Assembly: GCA_031367435.1 (NCBI GenBank)
Contig: JANLPV010000095.1
Location: 1 to 64,000 of the forward strand
DNA: 64,000 bases
Source: WLMZ01 sp031367435
GTDB taxonomy: Bacteria; Actinomycetota; Acidimicrobiia; Acidimicrobiales; Ilumatobacteraceae
Direction of reading: 5' to 3'
Shown here: piece by piece, positions 25,856 through 35,216 of the stretch
Layout: each line of letters starts with the position of its first letter
Numbering within the stretch: the first letter of the stretch is position 1
Made by a program: the position numbers and the translations under genes
Notes under the pieces: generated by a model
Databases searched by the model: none
Told to the model about the DNA's origin: nothing
The model's input: only the letters and a program-made list of their open reading frames with translations

Positions 25856-26551
25856 TTATCGCATCTGAGCGCGCCGACTGGGACGCTCACCGAACAGCGC
25901 GCTGCCGACGCGTACGTGTGTTGCGCCCTGCTCGAGCGCGATCTCGAGGTCGTTGGTCATGCCCATCGAGCACGCCGCGAGGCCGGAGTCGTTGGCGAGG
26001 CGACGCACGAGCGAGAACGCGATGTGGCTCTGCGCTGCATCAGCAACCGTTGGGCCCACAGTCATCAGACCAAGGACCTGCAATTCGAGTAACTGGCAAT
26101 GCTGCACGAGAGCGCTCGTTGCGGCTGGAACGCAGCCGCCTTTGGATTCTTCGCCTGTGCTATTGACCTGCACAAAGACAGTTGCTCCGGGCGATCGTCT
26201 CGCGATTTCCTCGGCAAGCGAGACACGATCAACGCTTTGCCAAACGTCGACCATCGTCGCGATCATCTTCACCTTGTTGGTCTGTAGTTGACCAATGAAA
26301 TGAACGGTTGGCAGTCGCGTGTCGGGCGACAGATCGGCAACCTTGTCACGTAATTCCTGGGCATAGTTCTCGCCGATGGAACTGCATCCTGCCGCCGCGG
26401 CCGCGTGAATCGCATCGACGCCGAAACCCTTGGTGACTGCGATGAGCTCAACAACGCGATCGCTGACAACGCGGCGGATTCTCTCGCGCACTGAGGCGAC
26501 AGCCAACGCGACAGCGTCTGCGTCGACCGAGCTCACGCGGACGTCAGGCAC
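25856..26551 (-). CDS. yggS: PLP homeostasis protein (YggS/PLPBP family)
   Basis: The protein has the fold-type III PLP-binding barrel of the YggS family: VELIAVTKGF with the PLP lysine (about residue 41), IGENYAQELRDK, VHFIGQLQTNKVK and, near the end, LAACSMGMTNDLEIALEQGA. The family binds PLP without known catalysis and balances vitamin B6 pools. The start is a GTG at 26551, 8 bases after the ftsZ stop, so it is translated from the ftsZ transcript. The yggS-sepF order is conserved in Gram-positive dcw clusters. Confidence 0.95.
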   Translation of the reverse strand: MPDVRVSSVDADAVALAVASVRERIRRVVSDRVVELIAVTKGFGVDAIHAAAAAGCSSIGENYAQELRDKVADLSPDTRLPTVHFIGQLQTNKVKMIATMVDVWQSVDRVSLAEEIARRSPGATVFVQVNSTGEESKGGCVPAATSALVQHCQLLELQVLGLMTVGPTVADAAQSHIAFSLVRRLANDSGLAACSMGMTNDLEIALEQGATHVRVGSALFGERPSRRAQMR

Positions 26552-26559
26552 ATCGTGAC

Positions 26560-27654
26560 CTACTTCAGGAACGAGGGCACATCAAAGTCGTCGTCATCAT
26601 CACCGAGCGGGTCGGCCGATGAAGCAGCAAACAAATCCTTGATGGTTGACGCTGGCTTTGTGCTGTCGGCCGATTTGAGGGTGCCACGACCGGCCGATGG
26701 CGTGTCCCAACGGTCGAAGCCTGCGGCGATAACCGTGACCTTGATCTCGTCGCCCATCTCGTCGTCGATGACCGTGCCAAAGATGATGTTCGCATCTTGG
26801 TGGGCAACGCCGTGAATGATTTCAGCAGCTTCGTTCATCTCGAACAGACCCATGCTCGACGGTCCGGTGATATTGAGCAAAATGCCTCGCGCGCCATCGA
26901 TCGCTGCTTCAAGCAACGGGCTACTGATCGCCGCCTTGGCCGCCGTGGTCGCGCGATTTTCGCCGCTCGCCTGCCCGATGCCCATGAGCGCAGAACCCGC
27001 GTTGGAAAGGATCATGCGAACGTCGGCGAAGTCGGTGTTGATGAGGCCGGGCGTGGTGATGAGATTCGTGATGCCCGACACGCCTTGCAGCAGTACTTCG
27101 TCGGCCATCTTGAAGGCATTGAGTACGCTTGTCTTTTCGTTTGCAACGGTGAGCAAACGATCGTTGGGAATCACGATGAGCGTGTCGACTTTTTCCTTGA
27201 GCTTCTGCACGCCGGCATCAGCCTGCACCGAGCGCCGACGACCTTCGAATGCAAACGGGCGCGTCACGACTCCGATGGTGAGTGCACCCATCTTCTTCGC
27301 GATTTCGGCGATGATCGGTGCGGCGCCGGTACCGGTGCCGCCACCCTCGCCGGCGGTGATGAACACCATGTCGGCACCCTTGATCATTTCCTCGATCTCG
27401 TCGCTGTGTGACTCGCCGGCTGCACGACCGACTTCAGGATCGCTGCCGGCGCCGAGCCCGCGGGTGAGCTCGCGCCCGATATCGAGCTTGACATCGGCGT
27501 CGCTCATCAACAACGCCTGCGCGTCGGTATTGACGGCAATGAATTCAACGCCCTTCAGGCCCGCGTCGATCATGCGGTTCACGGCATTCACGCCGCCACC
27601 GCCGACGCCAATGACCTTGATCATTGCGAGATAATTTTGCGGCGCGCCTGCCAT
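26560..27654 (-). CDS. ftsZ: cell division GTPase FtsZ
   Basis: This tubulin homologue forms the division ring. Visible features are the N-terminal GVGGGGVNAVNRMIDAG, the tubulin signature GEGGGTGTGAAPIIAEIAKK (about residues 103-122), the synergy-loop region further on, a ~50-residue linker, and the conserved C-terminal peptide ending FDVPSFLK that SepF should bind. The length is 364 residues. The ATG at 27654 has GGAGG 8 bases upstream. A 125-base gap separates it from ftsQ, so ftsZ may have its own promoter in addition to read-through. Confidence 0.98.
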   Translation of the reverse strand: MAGAPQNYLAMIKVIGVGGGGVNAVNRMIDAGLKGVEFIAVNTDAQALLMSDADVKLDIGRELTRGLGAGSDPEVGRAAGESHSDEIEEMIKGADMVFITAGEGGGTGTGAAPIIAEIAKKMGALTIGVVTRPFAFEGRRRSVQADAGVQKLKEKVDTLIVIPNDRLLTVANEKTSVLNAFKMADEVLLQGVSGITNLITTPGLINTDFADVRMILSNAGSALMGIGQASGENRATTAAKAAISSPLLEAAIDGARGILLNITGPSSMGLFEMNEAAEIIHGVAHQDANIIFGTVIDDEMGDEIKVTVIAAGFDRWDTPSAGRGTLKSADSTKPASTIKDLFAASSADPLGDDDDDFDVPSFLK

Positions 27655-27779
27655 CAGGGAACCTCCGACATCTGTTCAGACATATGACATAGCAGGAGAA
27701 CCCCAGCTATGGATTTGATTTTGCACCATCCTGCCACGTTCGACCGAGGAAAACTGGGAGGGTGGGCCTACTTCGCGGC

Positions 27780-29075
27780 TCAACACTTGTGGCTGATCGG
27801 CGAAGTTGACACGTTGATCAGTGTGCATTGGTCAGAACCGTCGCGTTGCAGGAATGCTTCGAGTCGCGTCAACTTGTCGAGCAAGTCGGTGGCCGCTCCG
27901 AGAATCACGGTGGTGCCCTGTTTCTCGGCAGTCTTTCCGTGAAAGATCAACGAGAGGTCGCCGGTGTCTCCGACGTTCACCAAGGCTGTCAATCTGCGCA
28001 CTGTTGGACTGAGCGCCTCCACGAGTTCGGCTGCGTGCGTGAAGGCTTGTCCTGATGATTTTCCGGGCTCCACATTCGGTCCAGGCCCCTTGACCAGCAT
28101 GAACTCGAGTGGCTGCCCGGCGATGACGTCCACCACGATGCCATCTACTGACATGATCCGGAATCGGTTGTCGGTACCCGCGTAGGTGGCGAGCGGGACC
28201 CGCTCGACCAGCTCGATCGTTGCGTTGTGCGGGAAATGGACCGAAACGCGGGCCTTTTCGACCCACGGACTCAGTTCAAGCGCTCGCTCGACCTTGCGGG
28301 TATCGACGAGCAGCGCAGGCGTCCCCATGAGATCGTCAACTGCGGATTGCAGGGTGGCATCGTCGATGCGACGTGCGCCGCTTGGTGTGACATGAGAGAT
28401 CGCGAATATCGACGACCCAAGCAACGTGAGCGATCCGGCGACGAGAACTAGGACAACTCCGATGATGACGAACCACTTGAGGCGACGACGACCAATCGCG
28501 CGCCGCACGGCTATGCGCCGCGCACGCAGGCGGGGATCCATCGACGCAGAATTGGTCGCCAGAGGAATGCCGCCGGACAAACCTTCGAGATCGTCGCTGA
28601 CGATCAGGATCGTGTTCCGTTCGCCGCTGATCGAGGCCTCAGTGGCGCGCCCCGATGAGCCGCGCAGTCGCTCGCCGGCTTCTTCGTTGAGATACATTGC
28701 GTCGGGTTGATCGTCGCCGCCGATTTTGATCGTCTGCTTCTTCGGGGCCACGACGTTGGCGCTGGACAGTTGCTCCACTTGCGACGTCACCGTGTCGTGC
28801 TCTGCGCCCTCAGGGGCAGCCGACTTGGCACGCCGCCAGACGTTGAGATCGTCGTCGGTGGTTGCGATCACCGGTTGAACGTCGGTGTTGATCTCACCCG
28901 AAGACTCGCCAGCGGGCTCGATATCAAGGATCGTGTCGATCGTCGGGTCGTCGAAATCGGCAAGGTCTTCGATATCGGCAGCTGTTGAACCACCCGAAAA
29001 TGCGGCGAGCAATTCCTCGAGGACCTTGTCAGGAACACTTCCATCACCGATTGGCGACTGAGGCACGCTCACCAC
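27780..29075 (-). CDS. ftsQ: cell division protein FtsQ with extended cytoplasmic domain
   Basis: A single membrane helix (about residues 200-223, WFVIIGVVLVLVAG) is followed by a POTRA domain (about 226-295, ending WVEKARVSVHFPHNATIELVE) and an FtsQ-type beta domain. FtsQ links the ring to septal wall synthesis by binding FtsL and partner. The ~199-residue acidic N-terminal part before the helix is much longer than in most FtsQ proteins. The start is a GTG at 29075 that overlaps the murB stop by 7 bases; a second GTG follows at once. Confidence 0.9.
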   Translation of the reverse strand: MVSVPQSPIGDGSVPDKVLEELLAAFSGGSTAADIEDLADFDDPTIDTILDIEPAGESSGEINTDVQPVIATTDDDLNVWRRAKSAAPEGAEHDTVTSQVEQLSSANVVAPKKQTIKIGGDDQPDAMYLNEEAGERLRGSSGRATEASISGERNTILIVSDDLEGLSGGIPLATNSASMDPRLRARRIAVRRAIGRRRLKWFVIIGVVLVLVAGSLTLLGSSIFAISHVTPSGARRIDDATLQSAVDDLMGTPALLVDTRKVERALELSPWVEKARVSVHFPHNATIELVERVPLATYAGTDNRFRIMSVDGIVVDVIAGQPLEFMLVKGPGPNVEPGKSSGQAFTHAAELVEALSPTVRRLTALVNVGDTGDLSLIFHGKTAEKQGTTVILGAATDLLDKLTRLEAFLQRDGSDQCTLINVSTSPISHKC

Positions 29076-30040
29076 GTCACCCCGGAAGCGTTGTCGTCAA
29101 CGACATCGGGAAAGCCCACCAGACGAACTTCGCTGCGCATGACCACGCCCGTTTCCGCGGCGACACGTTGCCTCACAAGCTCGATCAGTGCGCGTACGTC
29201 GGCTGCGCGGCCACCTTCGGAACCCTGGATGAAATTGGCGTGCTTGTCCGAAACCGACGCCGTACCGAGGACGTATCCACGCAAACCGACGCGTTCGATC
29301 AGTTCGCCCGCGGTGAGCTCACCGGGAATGGGATTGATGAACACCGATCCGGCGTTTTGACCACCGGGCTGATGCTCGCGCCGCCAATGCACGATCTCGT
29401 CGACCTTGCGTTGAGATGTCTCGCGATCGCCGTGGGCCAACTGCAGACGAACCGAAATAACGAGCTGATGATCGCCGAGATCGCTCCCCCGAAATCGTAG
29501 GCCGAGTTGATCGACGCACACCGAGCCAGTGCGTTGGGTCTGTAGATCGAACAGCTCGGCGTCGATGACGCAGGCCGACATATCGCTGCCGTGCCCTCCT
29601 GCGTTCATGCGTACCGCGCCGCCGATGCTTCCGGGTACCCCGACCGCCCATTCGAAGCCGGTTAGGTCGGCAGCAACCGTTCGGCGCGCCAGCTGAGGCA
29701 GCACTACAGCCGCGCCGGCCACCACTATCGAGTCATCGATGTGGTAGTCAGCCGCCATGTCGGTCATCGTGATCGCGAGACCTGCGAAGCCTTCGTCCGC
29801 GACCAGCAGATTCGAGCCTTTGCCCACGACGAGTACCGGTACTCCGGTGGATGCAAGCACCTCGGCAAGGGTCGTGAGGTCAGCCGCATTGCGCGGTCGA
29901 GCGAACAGTGCCGCTGGTCCACCCAGTCGGTACGTGGTGTGCAAGGCCAAAGGAACGTTCCGTTCGGCCATGTGTCCCAACATCGCTGCGGCGCGCTCGA
30001 TGGGTTCGGATGTTGGTTGTCGGGCCTGCACCGTGGTCAC
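29069..30040 (-). CDS. murB: UDP-N-acetylenolpyruvoylglucosamine reductase
   Basis: MurB reduces the enolpyruvyl group to make UDP-MurNAc, using FAD and NADPH. The FAD-binding segment VLVVGKGSNLLVADEGFAGL, GFEWAVGVPGSIGGAVRMNA and the catalytic Ser in NAGSVFINP are present, as is the closing substrate-loop pattern KHANFIQ. The length, 323 residues, is normal. The GTG at 30040 overlaps the murC stop (GTGA). Its place between murC and ftsQ is the common Gram-positive dcw order. Confidence 0.97.
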   Translation of the reverse strand: MTTVQARQPTSEPIERAAAMLGHMAERNVPLALHTTYRLGGPAALFARPRNAADLTTLAEVLASTGVPVLVVGKGSNLLVADEGFAGLAITMTDMAADYHIDDSIVVAGAAVVLPQLARRTVAADLTGFEWAVGVPGSIGGAVRMNAGGHGSDMSACVIDAELFDLQTQRTGSVCVDQLGLRFRGSDLGDHQLVISVRLQLAHGDRETSQRKVDEIVHWRREHQPGGQNAGSVFINPIPGELTAGELIERVGLRGYVLGTASVSDKHANFIQGSEGGRAADVRALIELVRQRVAAETGVVMRSEVRLVGFPDVVDDNASGVTW

Positions 30041-31482
30041 GACGGAGCAACCTCGAGTCGGAGGCGTTCGCTGAGCACCTCGCCCGGAAGAGAGGCGACA
30101 TCACCGCAGCCCATCGAAATACACACATCGCCCGGTCGAAGGATATGCGTCAGGTACTCAACGAGTTCTCGCCGTCGCGGCAACCAGACCACCGACGCCC
30201 GTGGATGGGCGTCGAGGATTGCGTTCACCACGAGCTTGCCGGTGACGCCCGGGATCGGCTGGGTTCCTGACGCGAAGATGTCGGTGATGACGACGATGTC
30301 TGCGTCGACAAATGCGTCGCAATATTCGGGCCATAGCTCGGCCATACGGTTATAGCGGTTCGGCTGGAAGACAGCCACAACTCGTTGCCATGCGTCGCCA
30401 CTGTGGCGCGCCGCGGCGAGAACCGCCGCGATCTCGGTTGGCAGGTGCGCATAGTCGTCGACCAACGTGGCACCGTTGTGTTGCCCGCGAAGGTCGAACC
30501 GGCGGGCGACTCCCCCGAACCGACCAAGCGCGTTGGCCGTTATCGAGAACGGCACACCGATGGTCAAGGCCATGGCGATTACGCCGCACGCATTCTGAAC
30601 GTTGTGTAAGCCGCGCAGTGGCAGATGAATCTCACCGAGATGTTCGCCGTTGTGTTCGACAGCGAATCGCAACGACCCACTCTCGGCGCGGACATCGGTT
30701 GCTCGATACTCGGCGTCAGCCGCGAGGCCGTACGTGATGCCGCCATGACGACGCGCAAGATCGGCACACACGGGGTCATCCGCGCACAGCACTCGCGGAC
30801 CCGAAACCTGCGCGATGTACTGCTCGAAGCCAGCAACGATGCCATCGAACGAACCGTAGTAATCGAGATGATCGACCTCGACGTTGGTGAGGATCGTCCC
30901 GTACAGCGGCAACTCGAGATGAGTCCCGTCGCTTTCGTCGGCCTCGACCACGAACCATTCGTCCCCTGTCCACTGGGCTCCGGTGCCCATATCGGTGACA
31001 TCTCCACCGATCACGAAACTCGGCCGCATACCGGCTTCGGCCATCACGAACATGAGCATGCTTGTTGTGGTGGTCTTGCCGTGAGTTCCCGCGACTCCGA
31101 GAGATCGGGCCTGCGCACAGATGCCGGCGAGCATGCCTGCCCTGCGCAACACGACCACACCGGTGCTGCGAGCCTCATCGAGTTCGACATTTCTTTCGGG
31201 CACCGCTGTCGACGAGGTGACCGCGTCGACGCCGTGCACGAGCGATCTGTGATGCCCGACGTGTACGTCGATACCCGCCGCACGAAGGCGTTCGAGCACA
31301 GGTTTGTCTCTGATCTCGCTGCCCGAAACAGTGTGGCCCATCTCCGCGAGAACGATGGCAATTGCGCTCATGCCTGGTCCACCCACGCCAACGACGTGCA
31401 GGCGTTGAGGTTCGCTGAGATCAATCGGCGACGACGGCTGCGCCGCAGCGCGCAAACTCATGAGGTGGGTGTCGCTGGTCAT
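30037..31482 (-). CDS. murC: UDP-N-acetylmuramate--L-alanine ligase
   Basis: MurC adds the first amino acid, L-Ala, to UDP-MurNAc. The Mur-ligase order is complete: an N-terminal UDP-binding Rossmann part (VVGVGGPGMSAIAIVLAEMG), the ATP P-loop GTHGKTTTTSMLMFV (about residues 125-139), the central VEADESDGTHLELP and DYAHLPTEIAAVL in the C-terminal domain. The length, 481 residues, is usual. The ATG at 31482 overlaps the murG stop by 4 bases. Confidence 0.98.
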   Translation of the reverse strand: MTSDTHLMSLRAAAQPSSPIDLSEPQRLHVVGVGGPGMSAIAIVLAEMGHTVSGSEIRDKPVLERLRAAGIDVHVGHHRSLVHGVDAVTSSTAVPERNVELDEARSTGVVVLRRAGMLAGICAQARSLGVAGTHGKTTTTSMLMFVMAEAGMRPSFVIGGDVTDMGTGAQWTGDEWFVVEADESDGTHLELPLYGTILTNVEVDHLDYYGSFDGIVAGFEQYIAQVSGPRVLCADDPVCADLARRHGGITYGLAADAEYRATDVRAESGSLRFAVEHNGEHLGEIHLPLRGLHNVQNACGVIAMALTIGVPFSITANALGRFGGVARRFDLRGQHNGATLVDDYAHLPTEIAAVLAAARHSGDAWQRVVAVFQPNRYNRMAELWPEYCDAFVDADIVVITDIFASGTQPIPGVTGKLVVNAILDAHPRASVVWLPRRRELVEYLTHILRPGDVCISMGCGDVASLPGEVLSERLRLEVAPS

Positions 31483-32591
31483 CGGTGAGCTGCCACCTCC
31501 TCAATGAGCGCACCCAACCGCCCACTGCGGTGCGCCTCGCCAGCCGCGAACGCTGCCGCGGCCATGCGACCTAGCTCGTGCGGGTCACTGATGCACCCCG
31601 TGACGATTTCGGCAAGTCGGCGCGCCGACAGTTCGCTCTCTGGCACCACCACAGCCGCGCCGAGCGAACCAAGGATCGTTGCGTTGTCGGTTTGATGATC
31701 CTCGGCCGCACCCGCCCATGGCACGATGATCGCCGGCACGCCAGCGGTCGCAAGTTCGCCAATCGTGCTCGCCCCAGCCCGAGTGATCATGAGATCGGCT
31801 GCGGCGTAGACCCGCACCATCTGATCCTCGTAACCAATCACGTCGTACATGATGCCCTGATCTGATCGCCGATCGATGCCAGCCTGCCCGAGAAACCGGT
31901 CACCAACTATGTGGCGCACGGCGATATCGACTCGGTCCGCCAGCAACACAACCATGTCCGCGACAGCTGCGTTGATTGCCGCCGAACCCAACGATCCGCT
32001 GAAAACCGCCACAAGAAAGCGATCGCCGGGCACACCGAGCGCGGCCCGCGCCGCCTCGCGATCGGCAGCTCGGTCGAGGAGTACCAACTCGCGACGAACC
32101 GGAGCCCCGGTATATCGCGATCTCGGCAAATTCGATCCTTCGAACGCAACGGCGCACACGGTCGCGAGCCGCGCGCTGACGCGGTTGGCCAAGCCGGGCC
32201 GGCGATCGTAGCTCACCACCACAATTGGAATTCTTCGCAGCCATGCCGCAAACGTCGCCGGGAAGCTTGCATAGCCGCCGACTGACACCACGACTGCCGG
32301 ACGAAGCTGCTTCAGCAGAGTCCGCGCGGCGACAATCGAGCGAGCCAGCTTGAAGGGAAACAAGACGTTGCTCCACGTGAGCCGTCGTTGCAGACCGATG
32401 ACATCGAGGAAGTGATGCGGGTACGCCGTCTCCGCAAGGAGTCGCGTCTCGATACCGCGCTGCGCGCCGATGTACACGATCTCGTCCGCGCGATGCCCAT
32501 TCGACACCAGCGCGTCGGCAATTGCGAGTGCCGGTAGAACATGACCCGATGTGCCGCCTCCGGTGATAACAGCGAAAGCCGTTGCCTGCAT
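31479..32591 (-). CDS. murG: lipid II synthase (UDP-GlcNAc:lipid I GlcNAc transferase)
   Basis: A GT-B glycosyltransferase on the inner membrane face that converts lipid I to lipid II. The N-terminal loop ITGGGTSGHVLPALAIADAL and the second-domain motifs VVSVGGYASFP and RAGASTIGELATAGVPAIIVP are MurG signatures. The ATG at 32591 (MQATAF) is chosen; it lies 7 bases after the ftsW stop, and earlier in-frame codons would overlap ftsW. The length is 370 residues. Confidence 0.97.
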   Translation of the reverse strand: MQATAFAVITGGGTSGHVLPALAIADALVSNGHRADEIVYIGAQRGIETRLLAETAYPHHFLDVIGLQRRLTWSNVLFPFKLARSIVAARTLLKQLRPAVVVSVGGYASFPATFAAWLRRIPIVVVSYDRRPGLANRVSARLATVCAVAFEGSNLPRSRYTGAPVRRELVLLDRAADREAARAALGVPGDRFLVAVFSGSLGSAAINAAVADMVVLLADRVDIAVRHIVGDRFLGQAGIDRRSDQGIMYDVIGYEDQMVRVYAAADLMITRAGASTIGELATAGVPAIIVPWAGAAEDHQTDNATILGSLGAAVVVPESELSARRLAEIVTGCISDPHELGRMAAAAFAAGEAHRSGRLGALIEEVAAHR

Positions 32592-32598
32592 GTGAGAA

Positions 32599-33795
32599 CT
32601 ACTTGGCGTGCCGCGACACGTTGAGCAACAGACCGGCACCGATCATGCAGACGAACAGAGAGCTACCACCCGAGGAAACGAAGGGCAGAGTGAGTCCTGT
32701 CACCGGCATCGTTCCGCTCACTCCTCCGACGTTGATCACTGCCTGCACGGCAAGCCAGGCAACGATGCCGCCGGCAAGCAGCATCCCAAAACGGTCGCGT
32801 GCCGCCAACGCGACCTGCACACCGAAATATGTGAGCAGCAGGAAGCCGCCGATCACGGCAACGACACCAACGAGACCGAGCTCTTCACCAATCACGGCAA
32901 AAATGAAGTCGCTGTGCGCGAGTGGTAGGTATCCCCACTTCGATGGTCCGCTACCGACACCTGTGCCACTGACACCGCCCGTCGCCATGCCGATCATCGC
33001 CTGATACACCTGATAGCTGAGGTAGTCCCGATGCGCGGTGATGTCGAGAAACGCTGTGAAGCGGTTGTACCTACGCTGACTCGTGAACACAAAGCCCAAC
33101 GTGGTCACCGCGCCGGCACCCGTCATCAAGATCATCGGCACGAGCGGTGTTCCACCGATGAACGCCACCGCGAGCACGATCGCGGCGAGAACGATCGCCG
33201 AGCCGAGGTCACCCTGCGCCATGCACAATCCACCGCCGACGACCACCACCATCATCACTGGCCACAACGTGAGCCGCAGATTCGACATCTCTTTCTCTCG
33301 CTTTGAGAGGAGGTCGGCGCAGTAGAGCAACACGGCCAACTTAAGAAACTCAGATGGTTGAAAACCCAAGGGGCCGATGAAGACCCACGCTCTTGATTCG
33401 TTCACTGAGACGCCAAGTCCGGGCACGAACGGCAGCAGCATCAACCCACATGCACCCGTGAGAATGAAGGGGGCCATGCGACGCCACCGGTGATATGGCA
33501 CCTTTGCCGCGGTGACCATCGCGACGCCGCCGAGCACCGCCCACAGGAGTTGTCGGTTGAACAGACGCCACGGCGAGTTGCCGCGATGGAACGACGTAAT
33601 TGCCGATGCTGAGAACACCATGACGAGTCCGAGCATGACCAGCACGGTGACAACAATGCTGATGACGTAAAACGTGATTGGTGGCGGCCCGAGGGGTCGG
33701 GTGTTCGCCCGACGGCTCGGATGCTCGCGTTGCGCGGCCATTCGCTCGAGTGATTGCCGACGGCGATCGCCGATCAGTGTGGTCGCTGTCGTCAT
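32599..33795 (-). CDS. ftsW: SEDS peptidoglycan polymerase FtsW
   Basis: A multi-pass SEDS glycosyltransferase that polymerises lipid II at the septum with FtsI. The SEDS features GPLGFQPSEFLKLAVLLYCA, AQGDLGSAIV, HSDFIFAVIGEELGLVG and GLTLPFVSSGGSSL are present among about ten membrane helices. The N-terminal ~45 residues are basic and cytoplasmic. The ATG at 33795 overlaps the murD TGA by 4 bases. The position between murD and murG supports FtsW over RodA. Confidence 0.96.
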   Translation of the reverse strand: MTTATTLIGDRRRQSLERMAAQREHPSRRANTRPLGPPPITFYVISIVVTVLVMLGLVMVFSASAITSFHRGNSPWRLFNRQLLWAVLGGVAMVTAAKVPYHRWRRMAPFILTGACGLMLLPFVPGLGVSVNESRAWVFIGPLGFQPSEFLKLAVLLYCADLLSKREKEMSNLRLTLWPVMMVVVVGGGLCMAQGDLGSAIVLAAIVLAVAFIGGTPLVPMILMTGAGAVTTLGFVFTSQRRYNRFTAFLDITAHRDYLSYQVYQAMIGMATGGVSGTGVGSGPSKWGYLPLAHSDFIFAVIGEELGLVGVVAVIGGFLLLTYFGVQVALAARDRFGMLLAGGIVAWLAVQAVINVGGVSGTMPVTGLTLPFVSSGGSSLFVCMIGAGLLLNVSRHAK

Positions 33796-35216
33796 TGTGC
33801 AGCTCCTTCGATGTGTGCCAATGGGACGGTGCCCGCCGAAACCAACGGTGTATCTGCCCGAGCGAGTCCGAGGTAGTCCTGCACGCACTCACGAAAATCG
33901 TCACCTCGCGCCGGATACCCCCCATCGGGATACCAATCAAAACTCGCACATCCGGGAGACAACACGACTGCATCACCGGCACGCGCCATGAGTCCAGCCG
34001 TGGTGACGGCCTCGCGCATTGTGTTGGCTCGACGCACTGGACACACTCCCGCGAAGACGGCTTCGATGACATCGCTTGATTCGCCGATAGCGACGACACC
34101 GCGCATATGAGCTGGCTCCGAGGCAAGCGACGCGAGGTCGAGCCCCTTGTTGCGTCCGCCGGCAATCAGCACCACGTGCTCAAACGCGCGAATTGCCGTG
34201 AGTGCAGCGTGAGGTGTGGTGGCTTTGGAGTCGTTGTACCAATGCACGCCATCACCATCTCCGACCGGTTCGATTCGGTGGGGCGGGCCAACGAACGAAC
34301 GCAGCGCCGTGGCAATTGCAGCTACATCGGCGAGACCGCTTTGCTGCACCAGAGCGGCTGCGGCGAGAGCGTTGGTGATGTCGTGCGGCAGAGCGCGCCG
34401 CATCTCTGCCACCGAGCAGAGCGGGCCCATCGGACCAACGAGTGTGCCGCCCACCGCTGGCAGACGAGCGCAGTGATAGTCGCCAGCGGACAGACCGAAC
34501 GAGAGCTTGCGGCCGCGAGCGCGATCGAGTTGGCGCATCACCGCTGCGTCGCTGGCACATCCGATGGCAACATCAGTAGGGCGCTGATACATCCACAGAC
34601 GCGCCTTGGCGGCCTCGTAGCTTGCAAGGTCACGATGCCAATTCAAATGATCGGGAGCGAGATTCAGCCACACGGCAGCCTCAGCGCGAAAGCAGGTGAT
34701 CCAGCTGAGCCGAAAGCTTGAGCACTCCACAACGAACGCATCGAGCGTGGGGTCACCAATGGCTTCGATCAGAGGAACCTCGGTGTTACCAACGGCCATC
34801 GCCGATACGCCCGCAGCGCGCAACATCGCTGTCGCTAGCAACGTCGTCGTGGTCTTGCCGTCTGTTCCGGTGATGGCGAGCATCGGACGTGGGCCACCGC
34901 TGCGTTGCTGTTCCCACTCGTAGGCCAAGTCGATTTCTGTGCGTAACGGTCGGCCGAGCTGTAGCGCGGCGGCGACGACCGGGTGCGTTTCAGCAACACC
35001 GGGAGCGGGCGCAACGAGATCGCAGTCGACGACGAGTTGGTTGATCGTGGCGTCGTCGGGCGCCGACACGAGATCAATGCCGAGCTCGTTAGCGAACGTG
35101 ACCTTGTCCTCAGTGACCGTATCGTCGGCCGCAACCACGTTGTAACCGCGCTGCACAAGTGCACGAATGGTCGCAGCGCCTGAAATCGCAACGCCATACA
35201 CAAGCGCCTTAGGCAT
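33792..35216 (-). CDS. murD: UDP-N-acetylmuramoyl-L-alanine--D-glutamate ligase
   Basis: MurD adds D-Glu to UDP-MurNAc-L-Ala. The ATP loop is GTDGKTTTTLLATAML (about residues 116-131), followed by the VECSSFRLSW segment, NLAPDHLNWH and the C-terminal WYNDSKATTPHAAL that binds substrate and ADP. The length, 474 residues, is typical. The ATG at 35216 shares one base with the mraY stop (TGATG), which implies translational re-initiation. Confidence 0.97.
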   Translation of the reverse strand: MPKALVYGVAISGAATIRALVQRGYNVVAADDTVTEDKVTFANELGIDLVSAPDDATINQLVVDCDLVAPAPGVAETHPVVAAALQLGRPLRTEIDLAYEWEQQRSGGPRPMLAITGTDGKTTTTLLATAMLRAAGVSAMAVGNTEVPLIEAIGDPTLDAFVVECSSFRLSWITCFRAEAAVWLNLAPDHLNWHRDLASYEAAKARLWMYQRPTDVAIGCASDAAVMRQLDRARGRKLSFGLSAGDYHCARLPAVGGTLVGPMGPLCSVAEMRRALPHDITNALAAAALVQQSGLADVAAIATALRSFVGPPHRIEPVGDGDGVHWYNDSKATTPHAALTAIRAFEHVVLIAGGRNKGLDLASLASEPAHMRGVVAIGESSDVIEAVFAGVCPVRRANTMREAVTTAGLMARAGDAVVLSPGCASFDWYPDGGYPARGDDFRECVQDYLGLARADTPLVSAGTVPLAHIEGAAQ

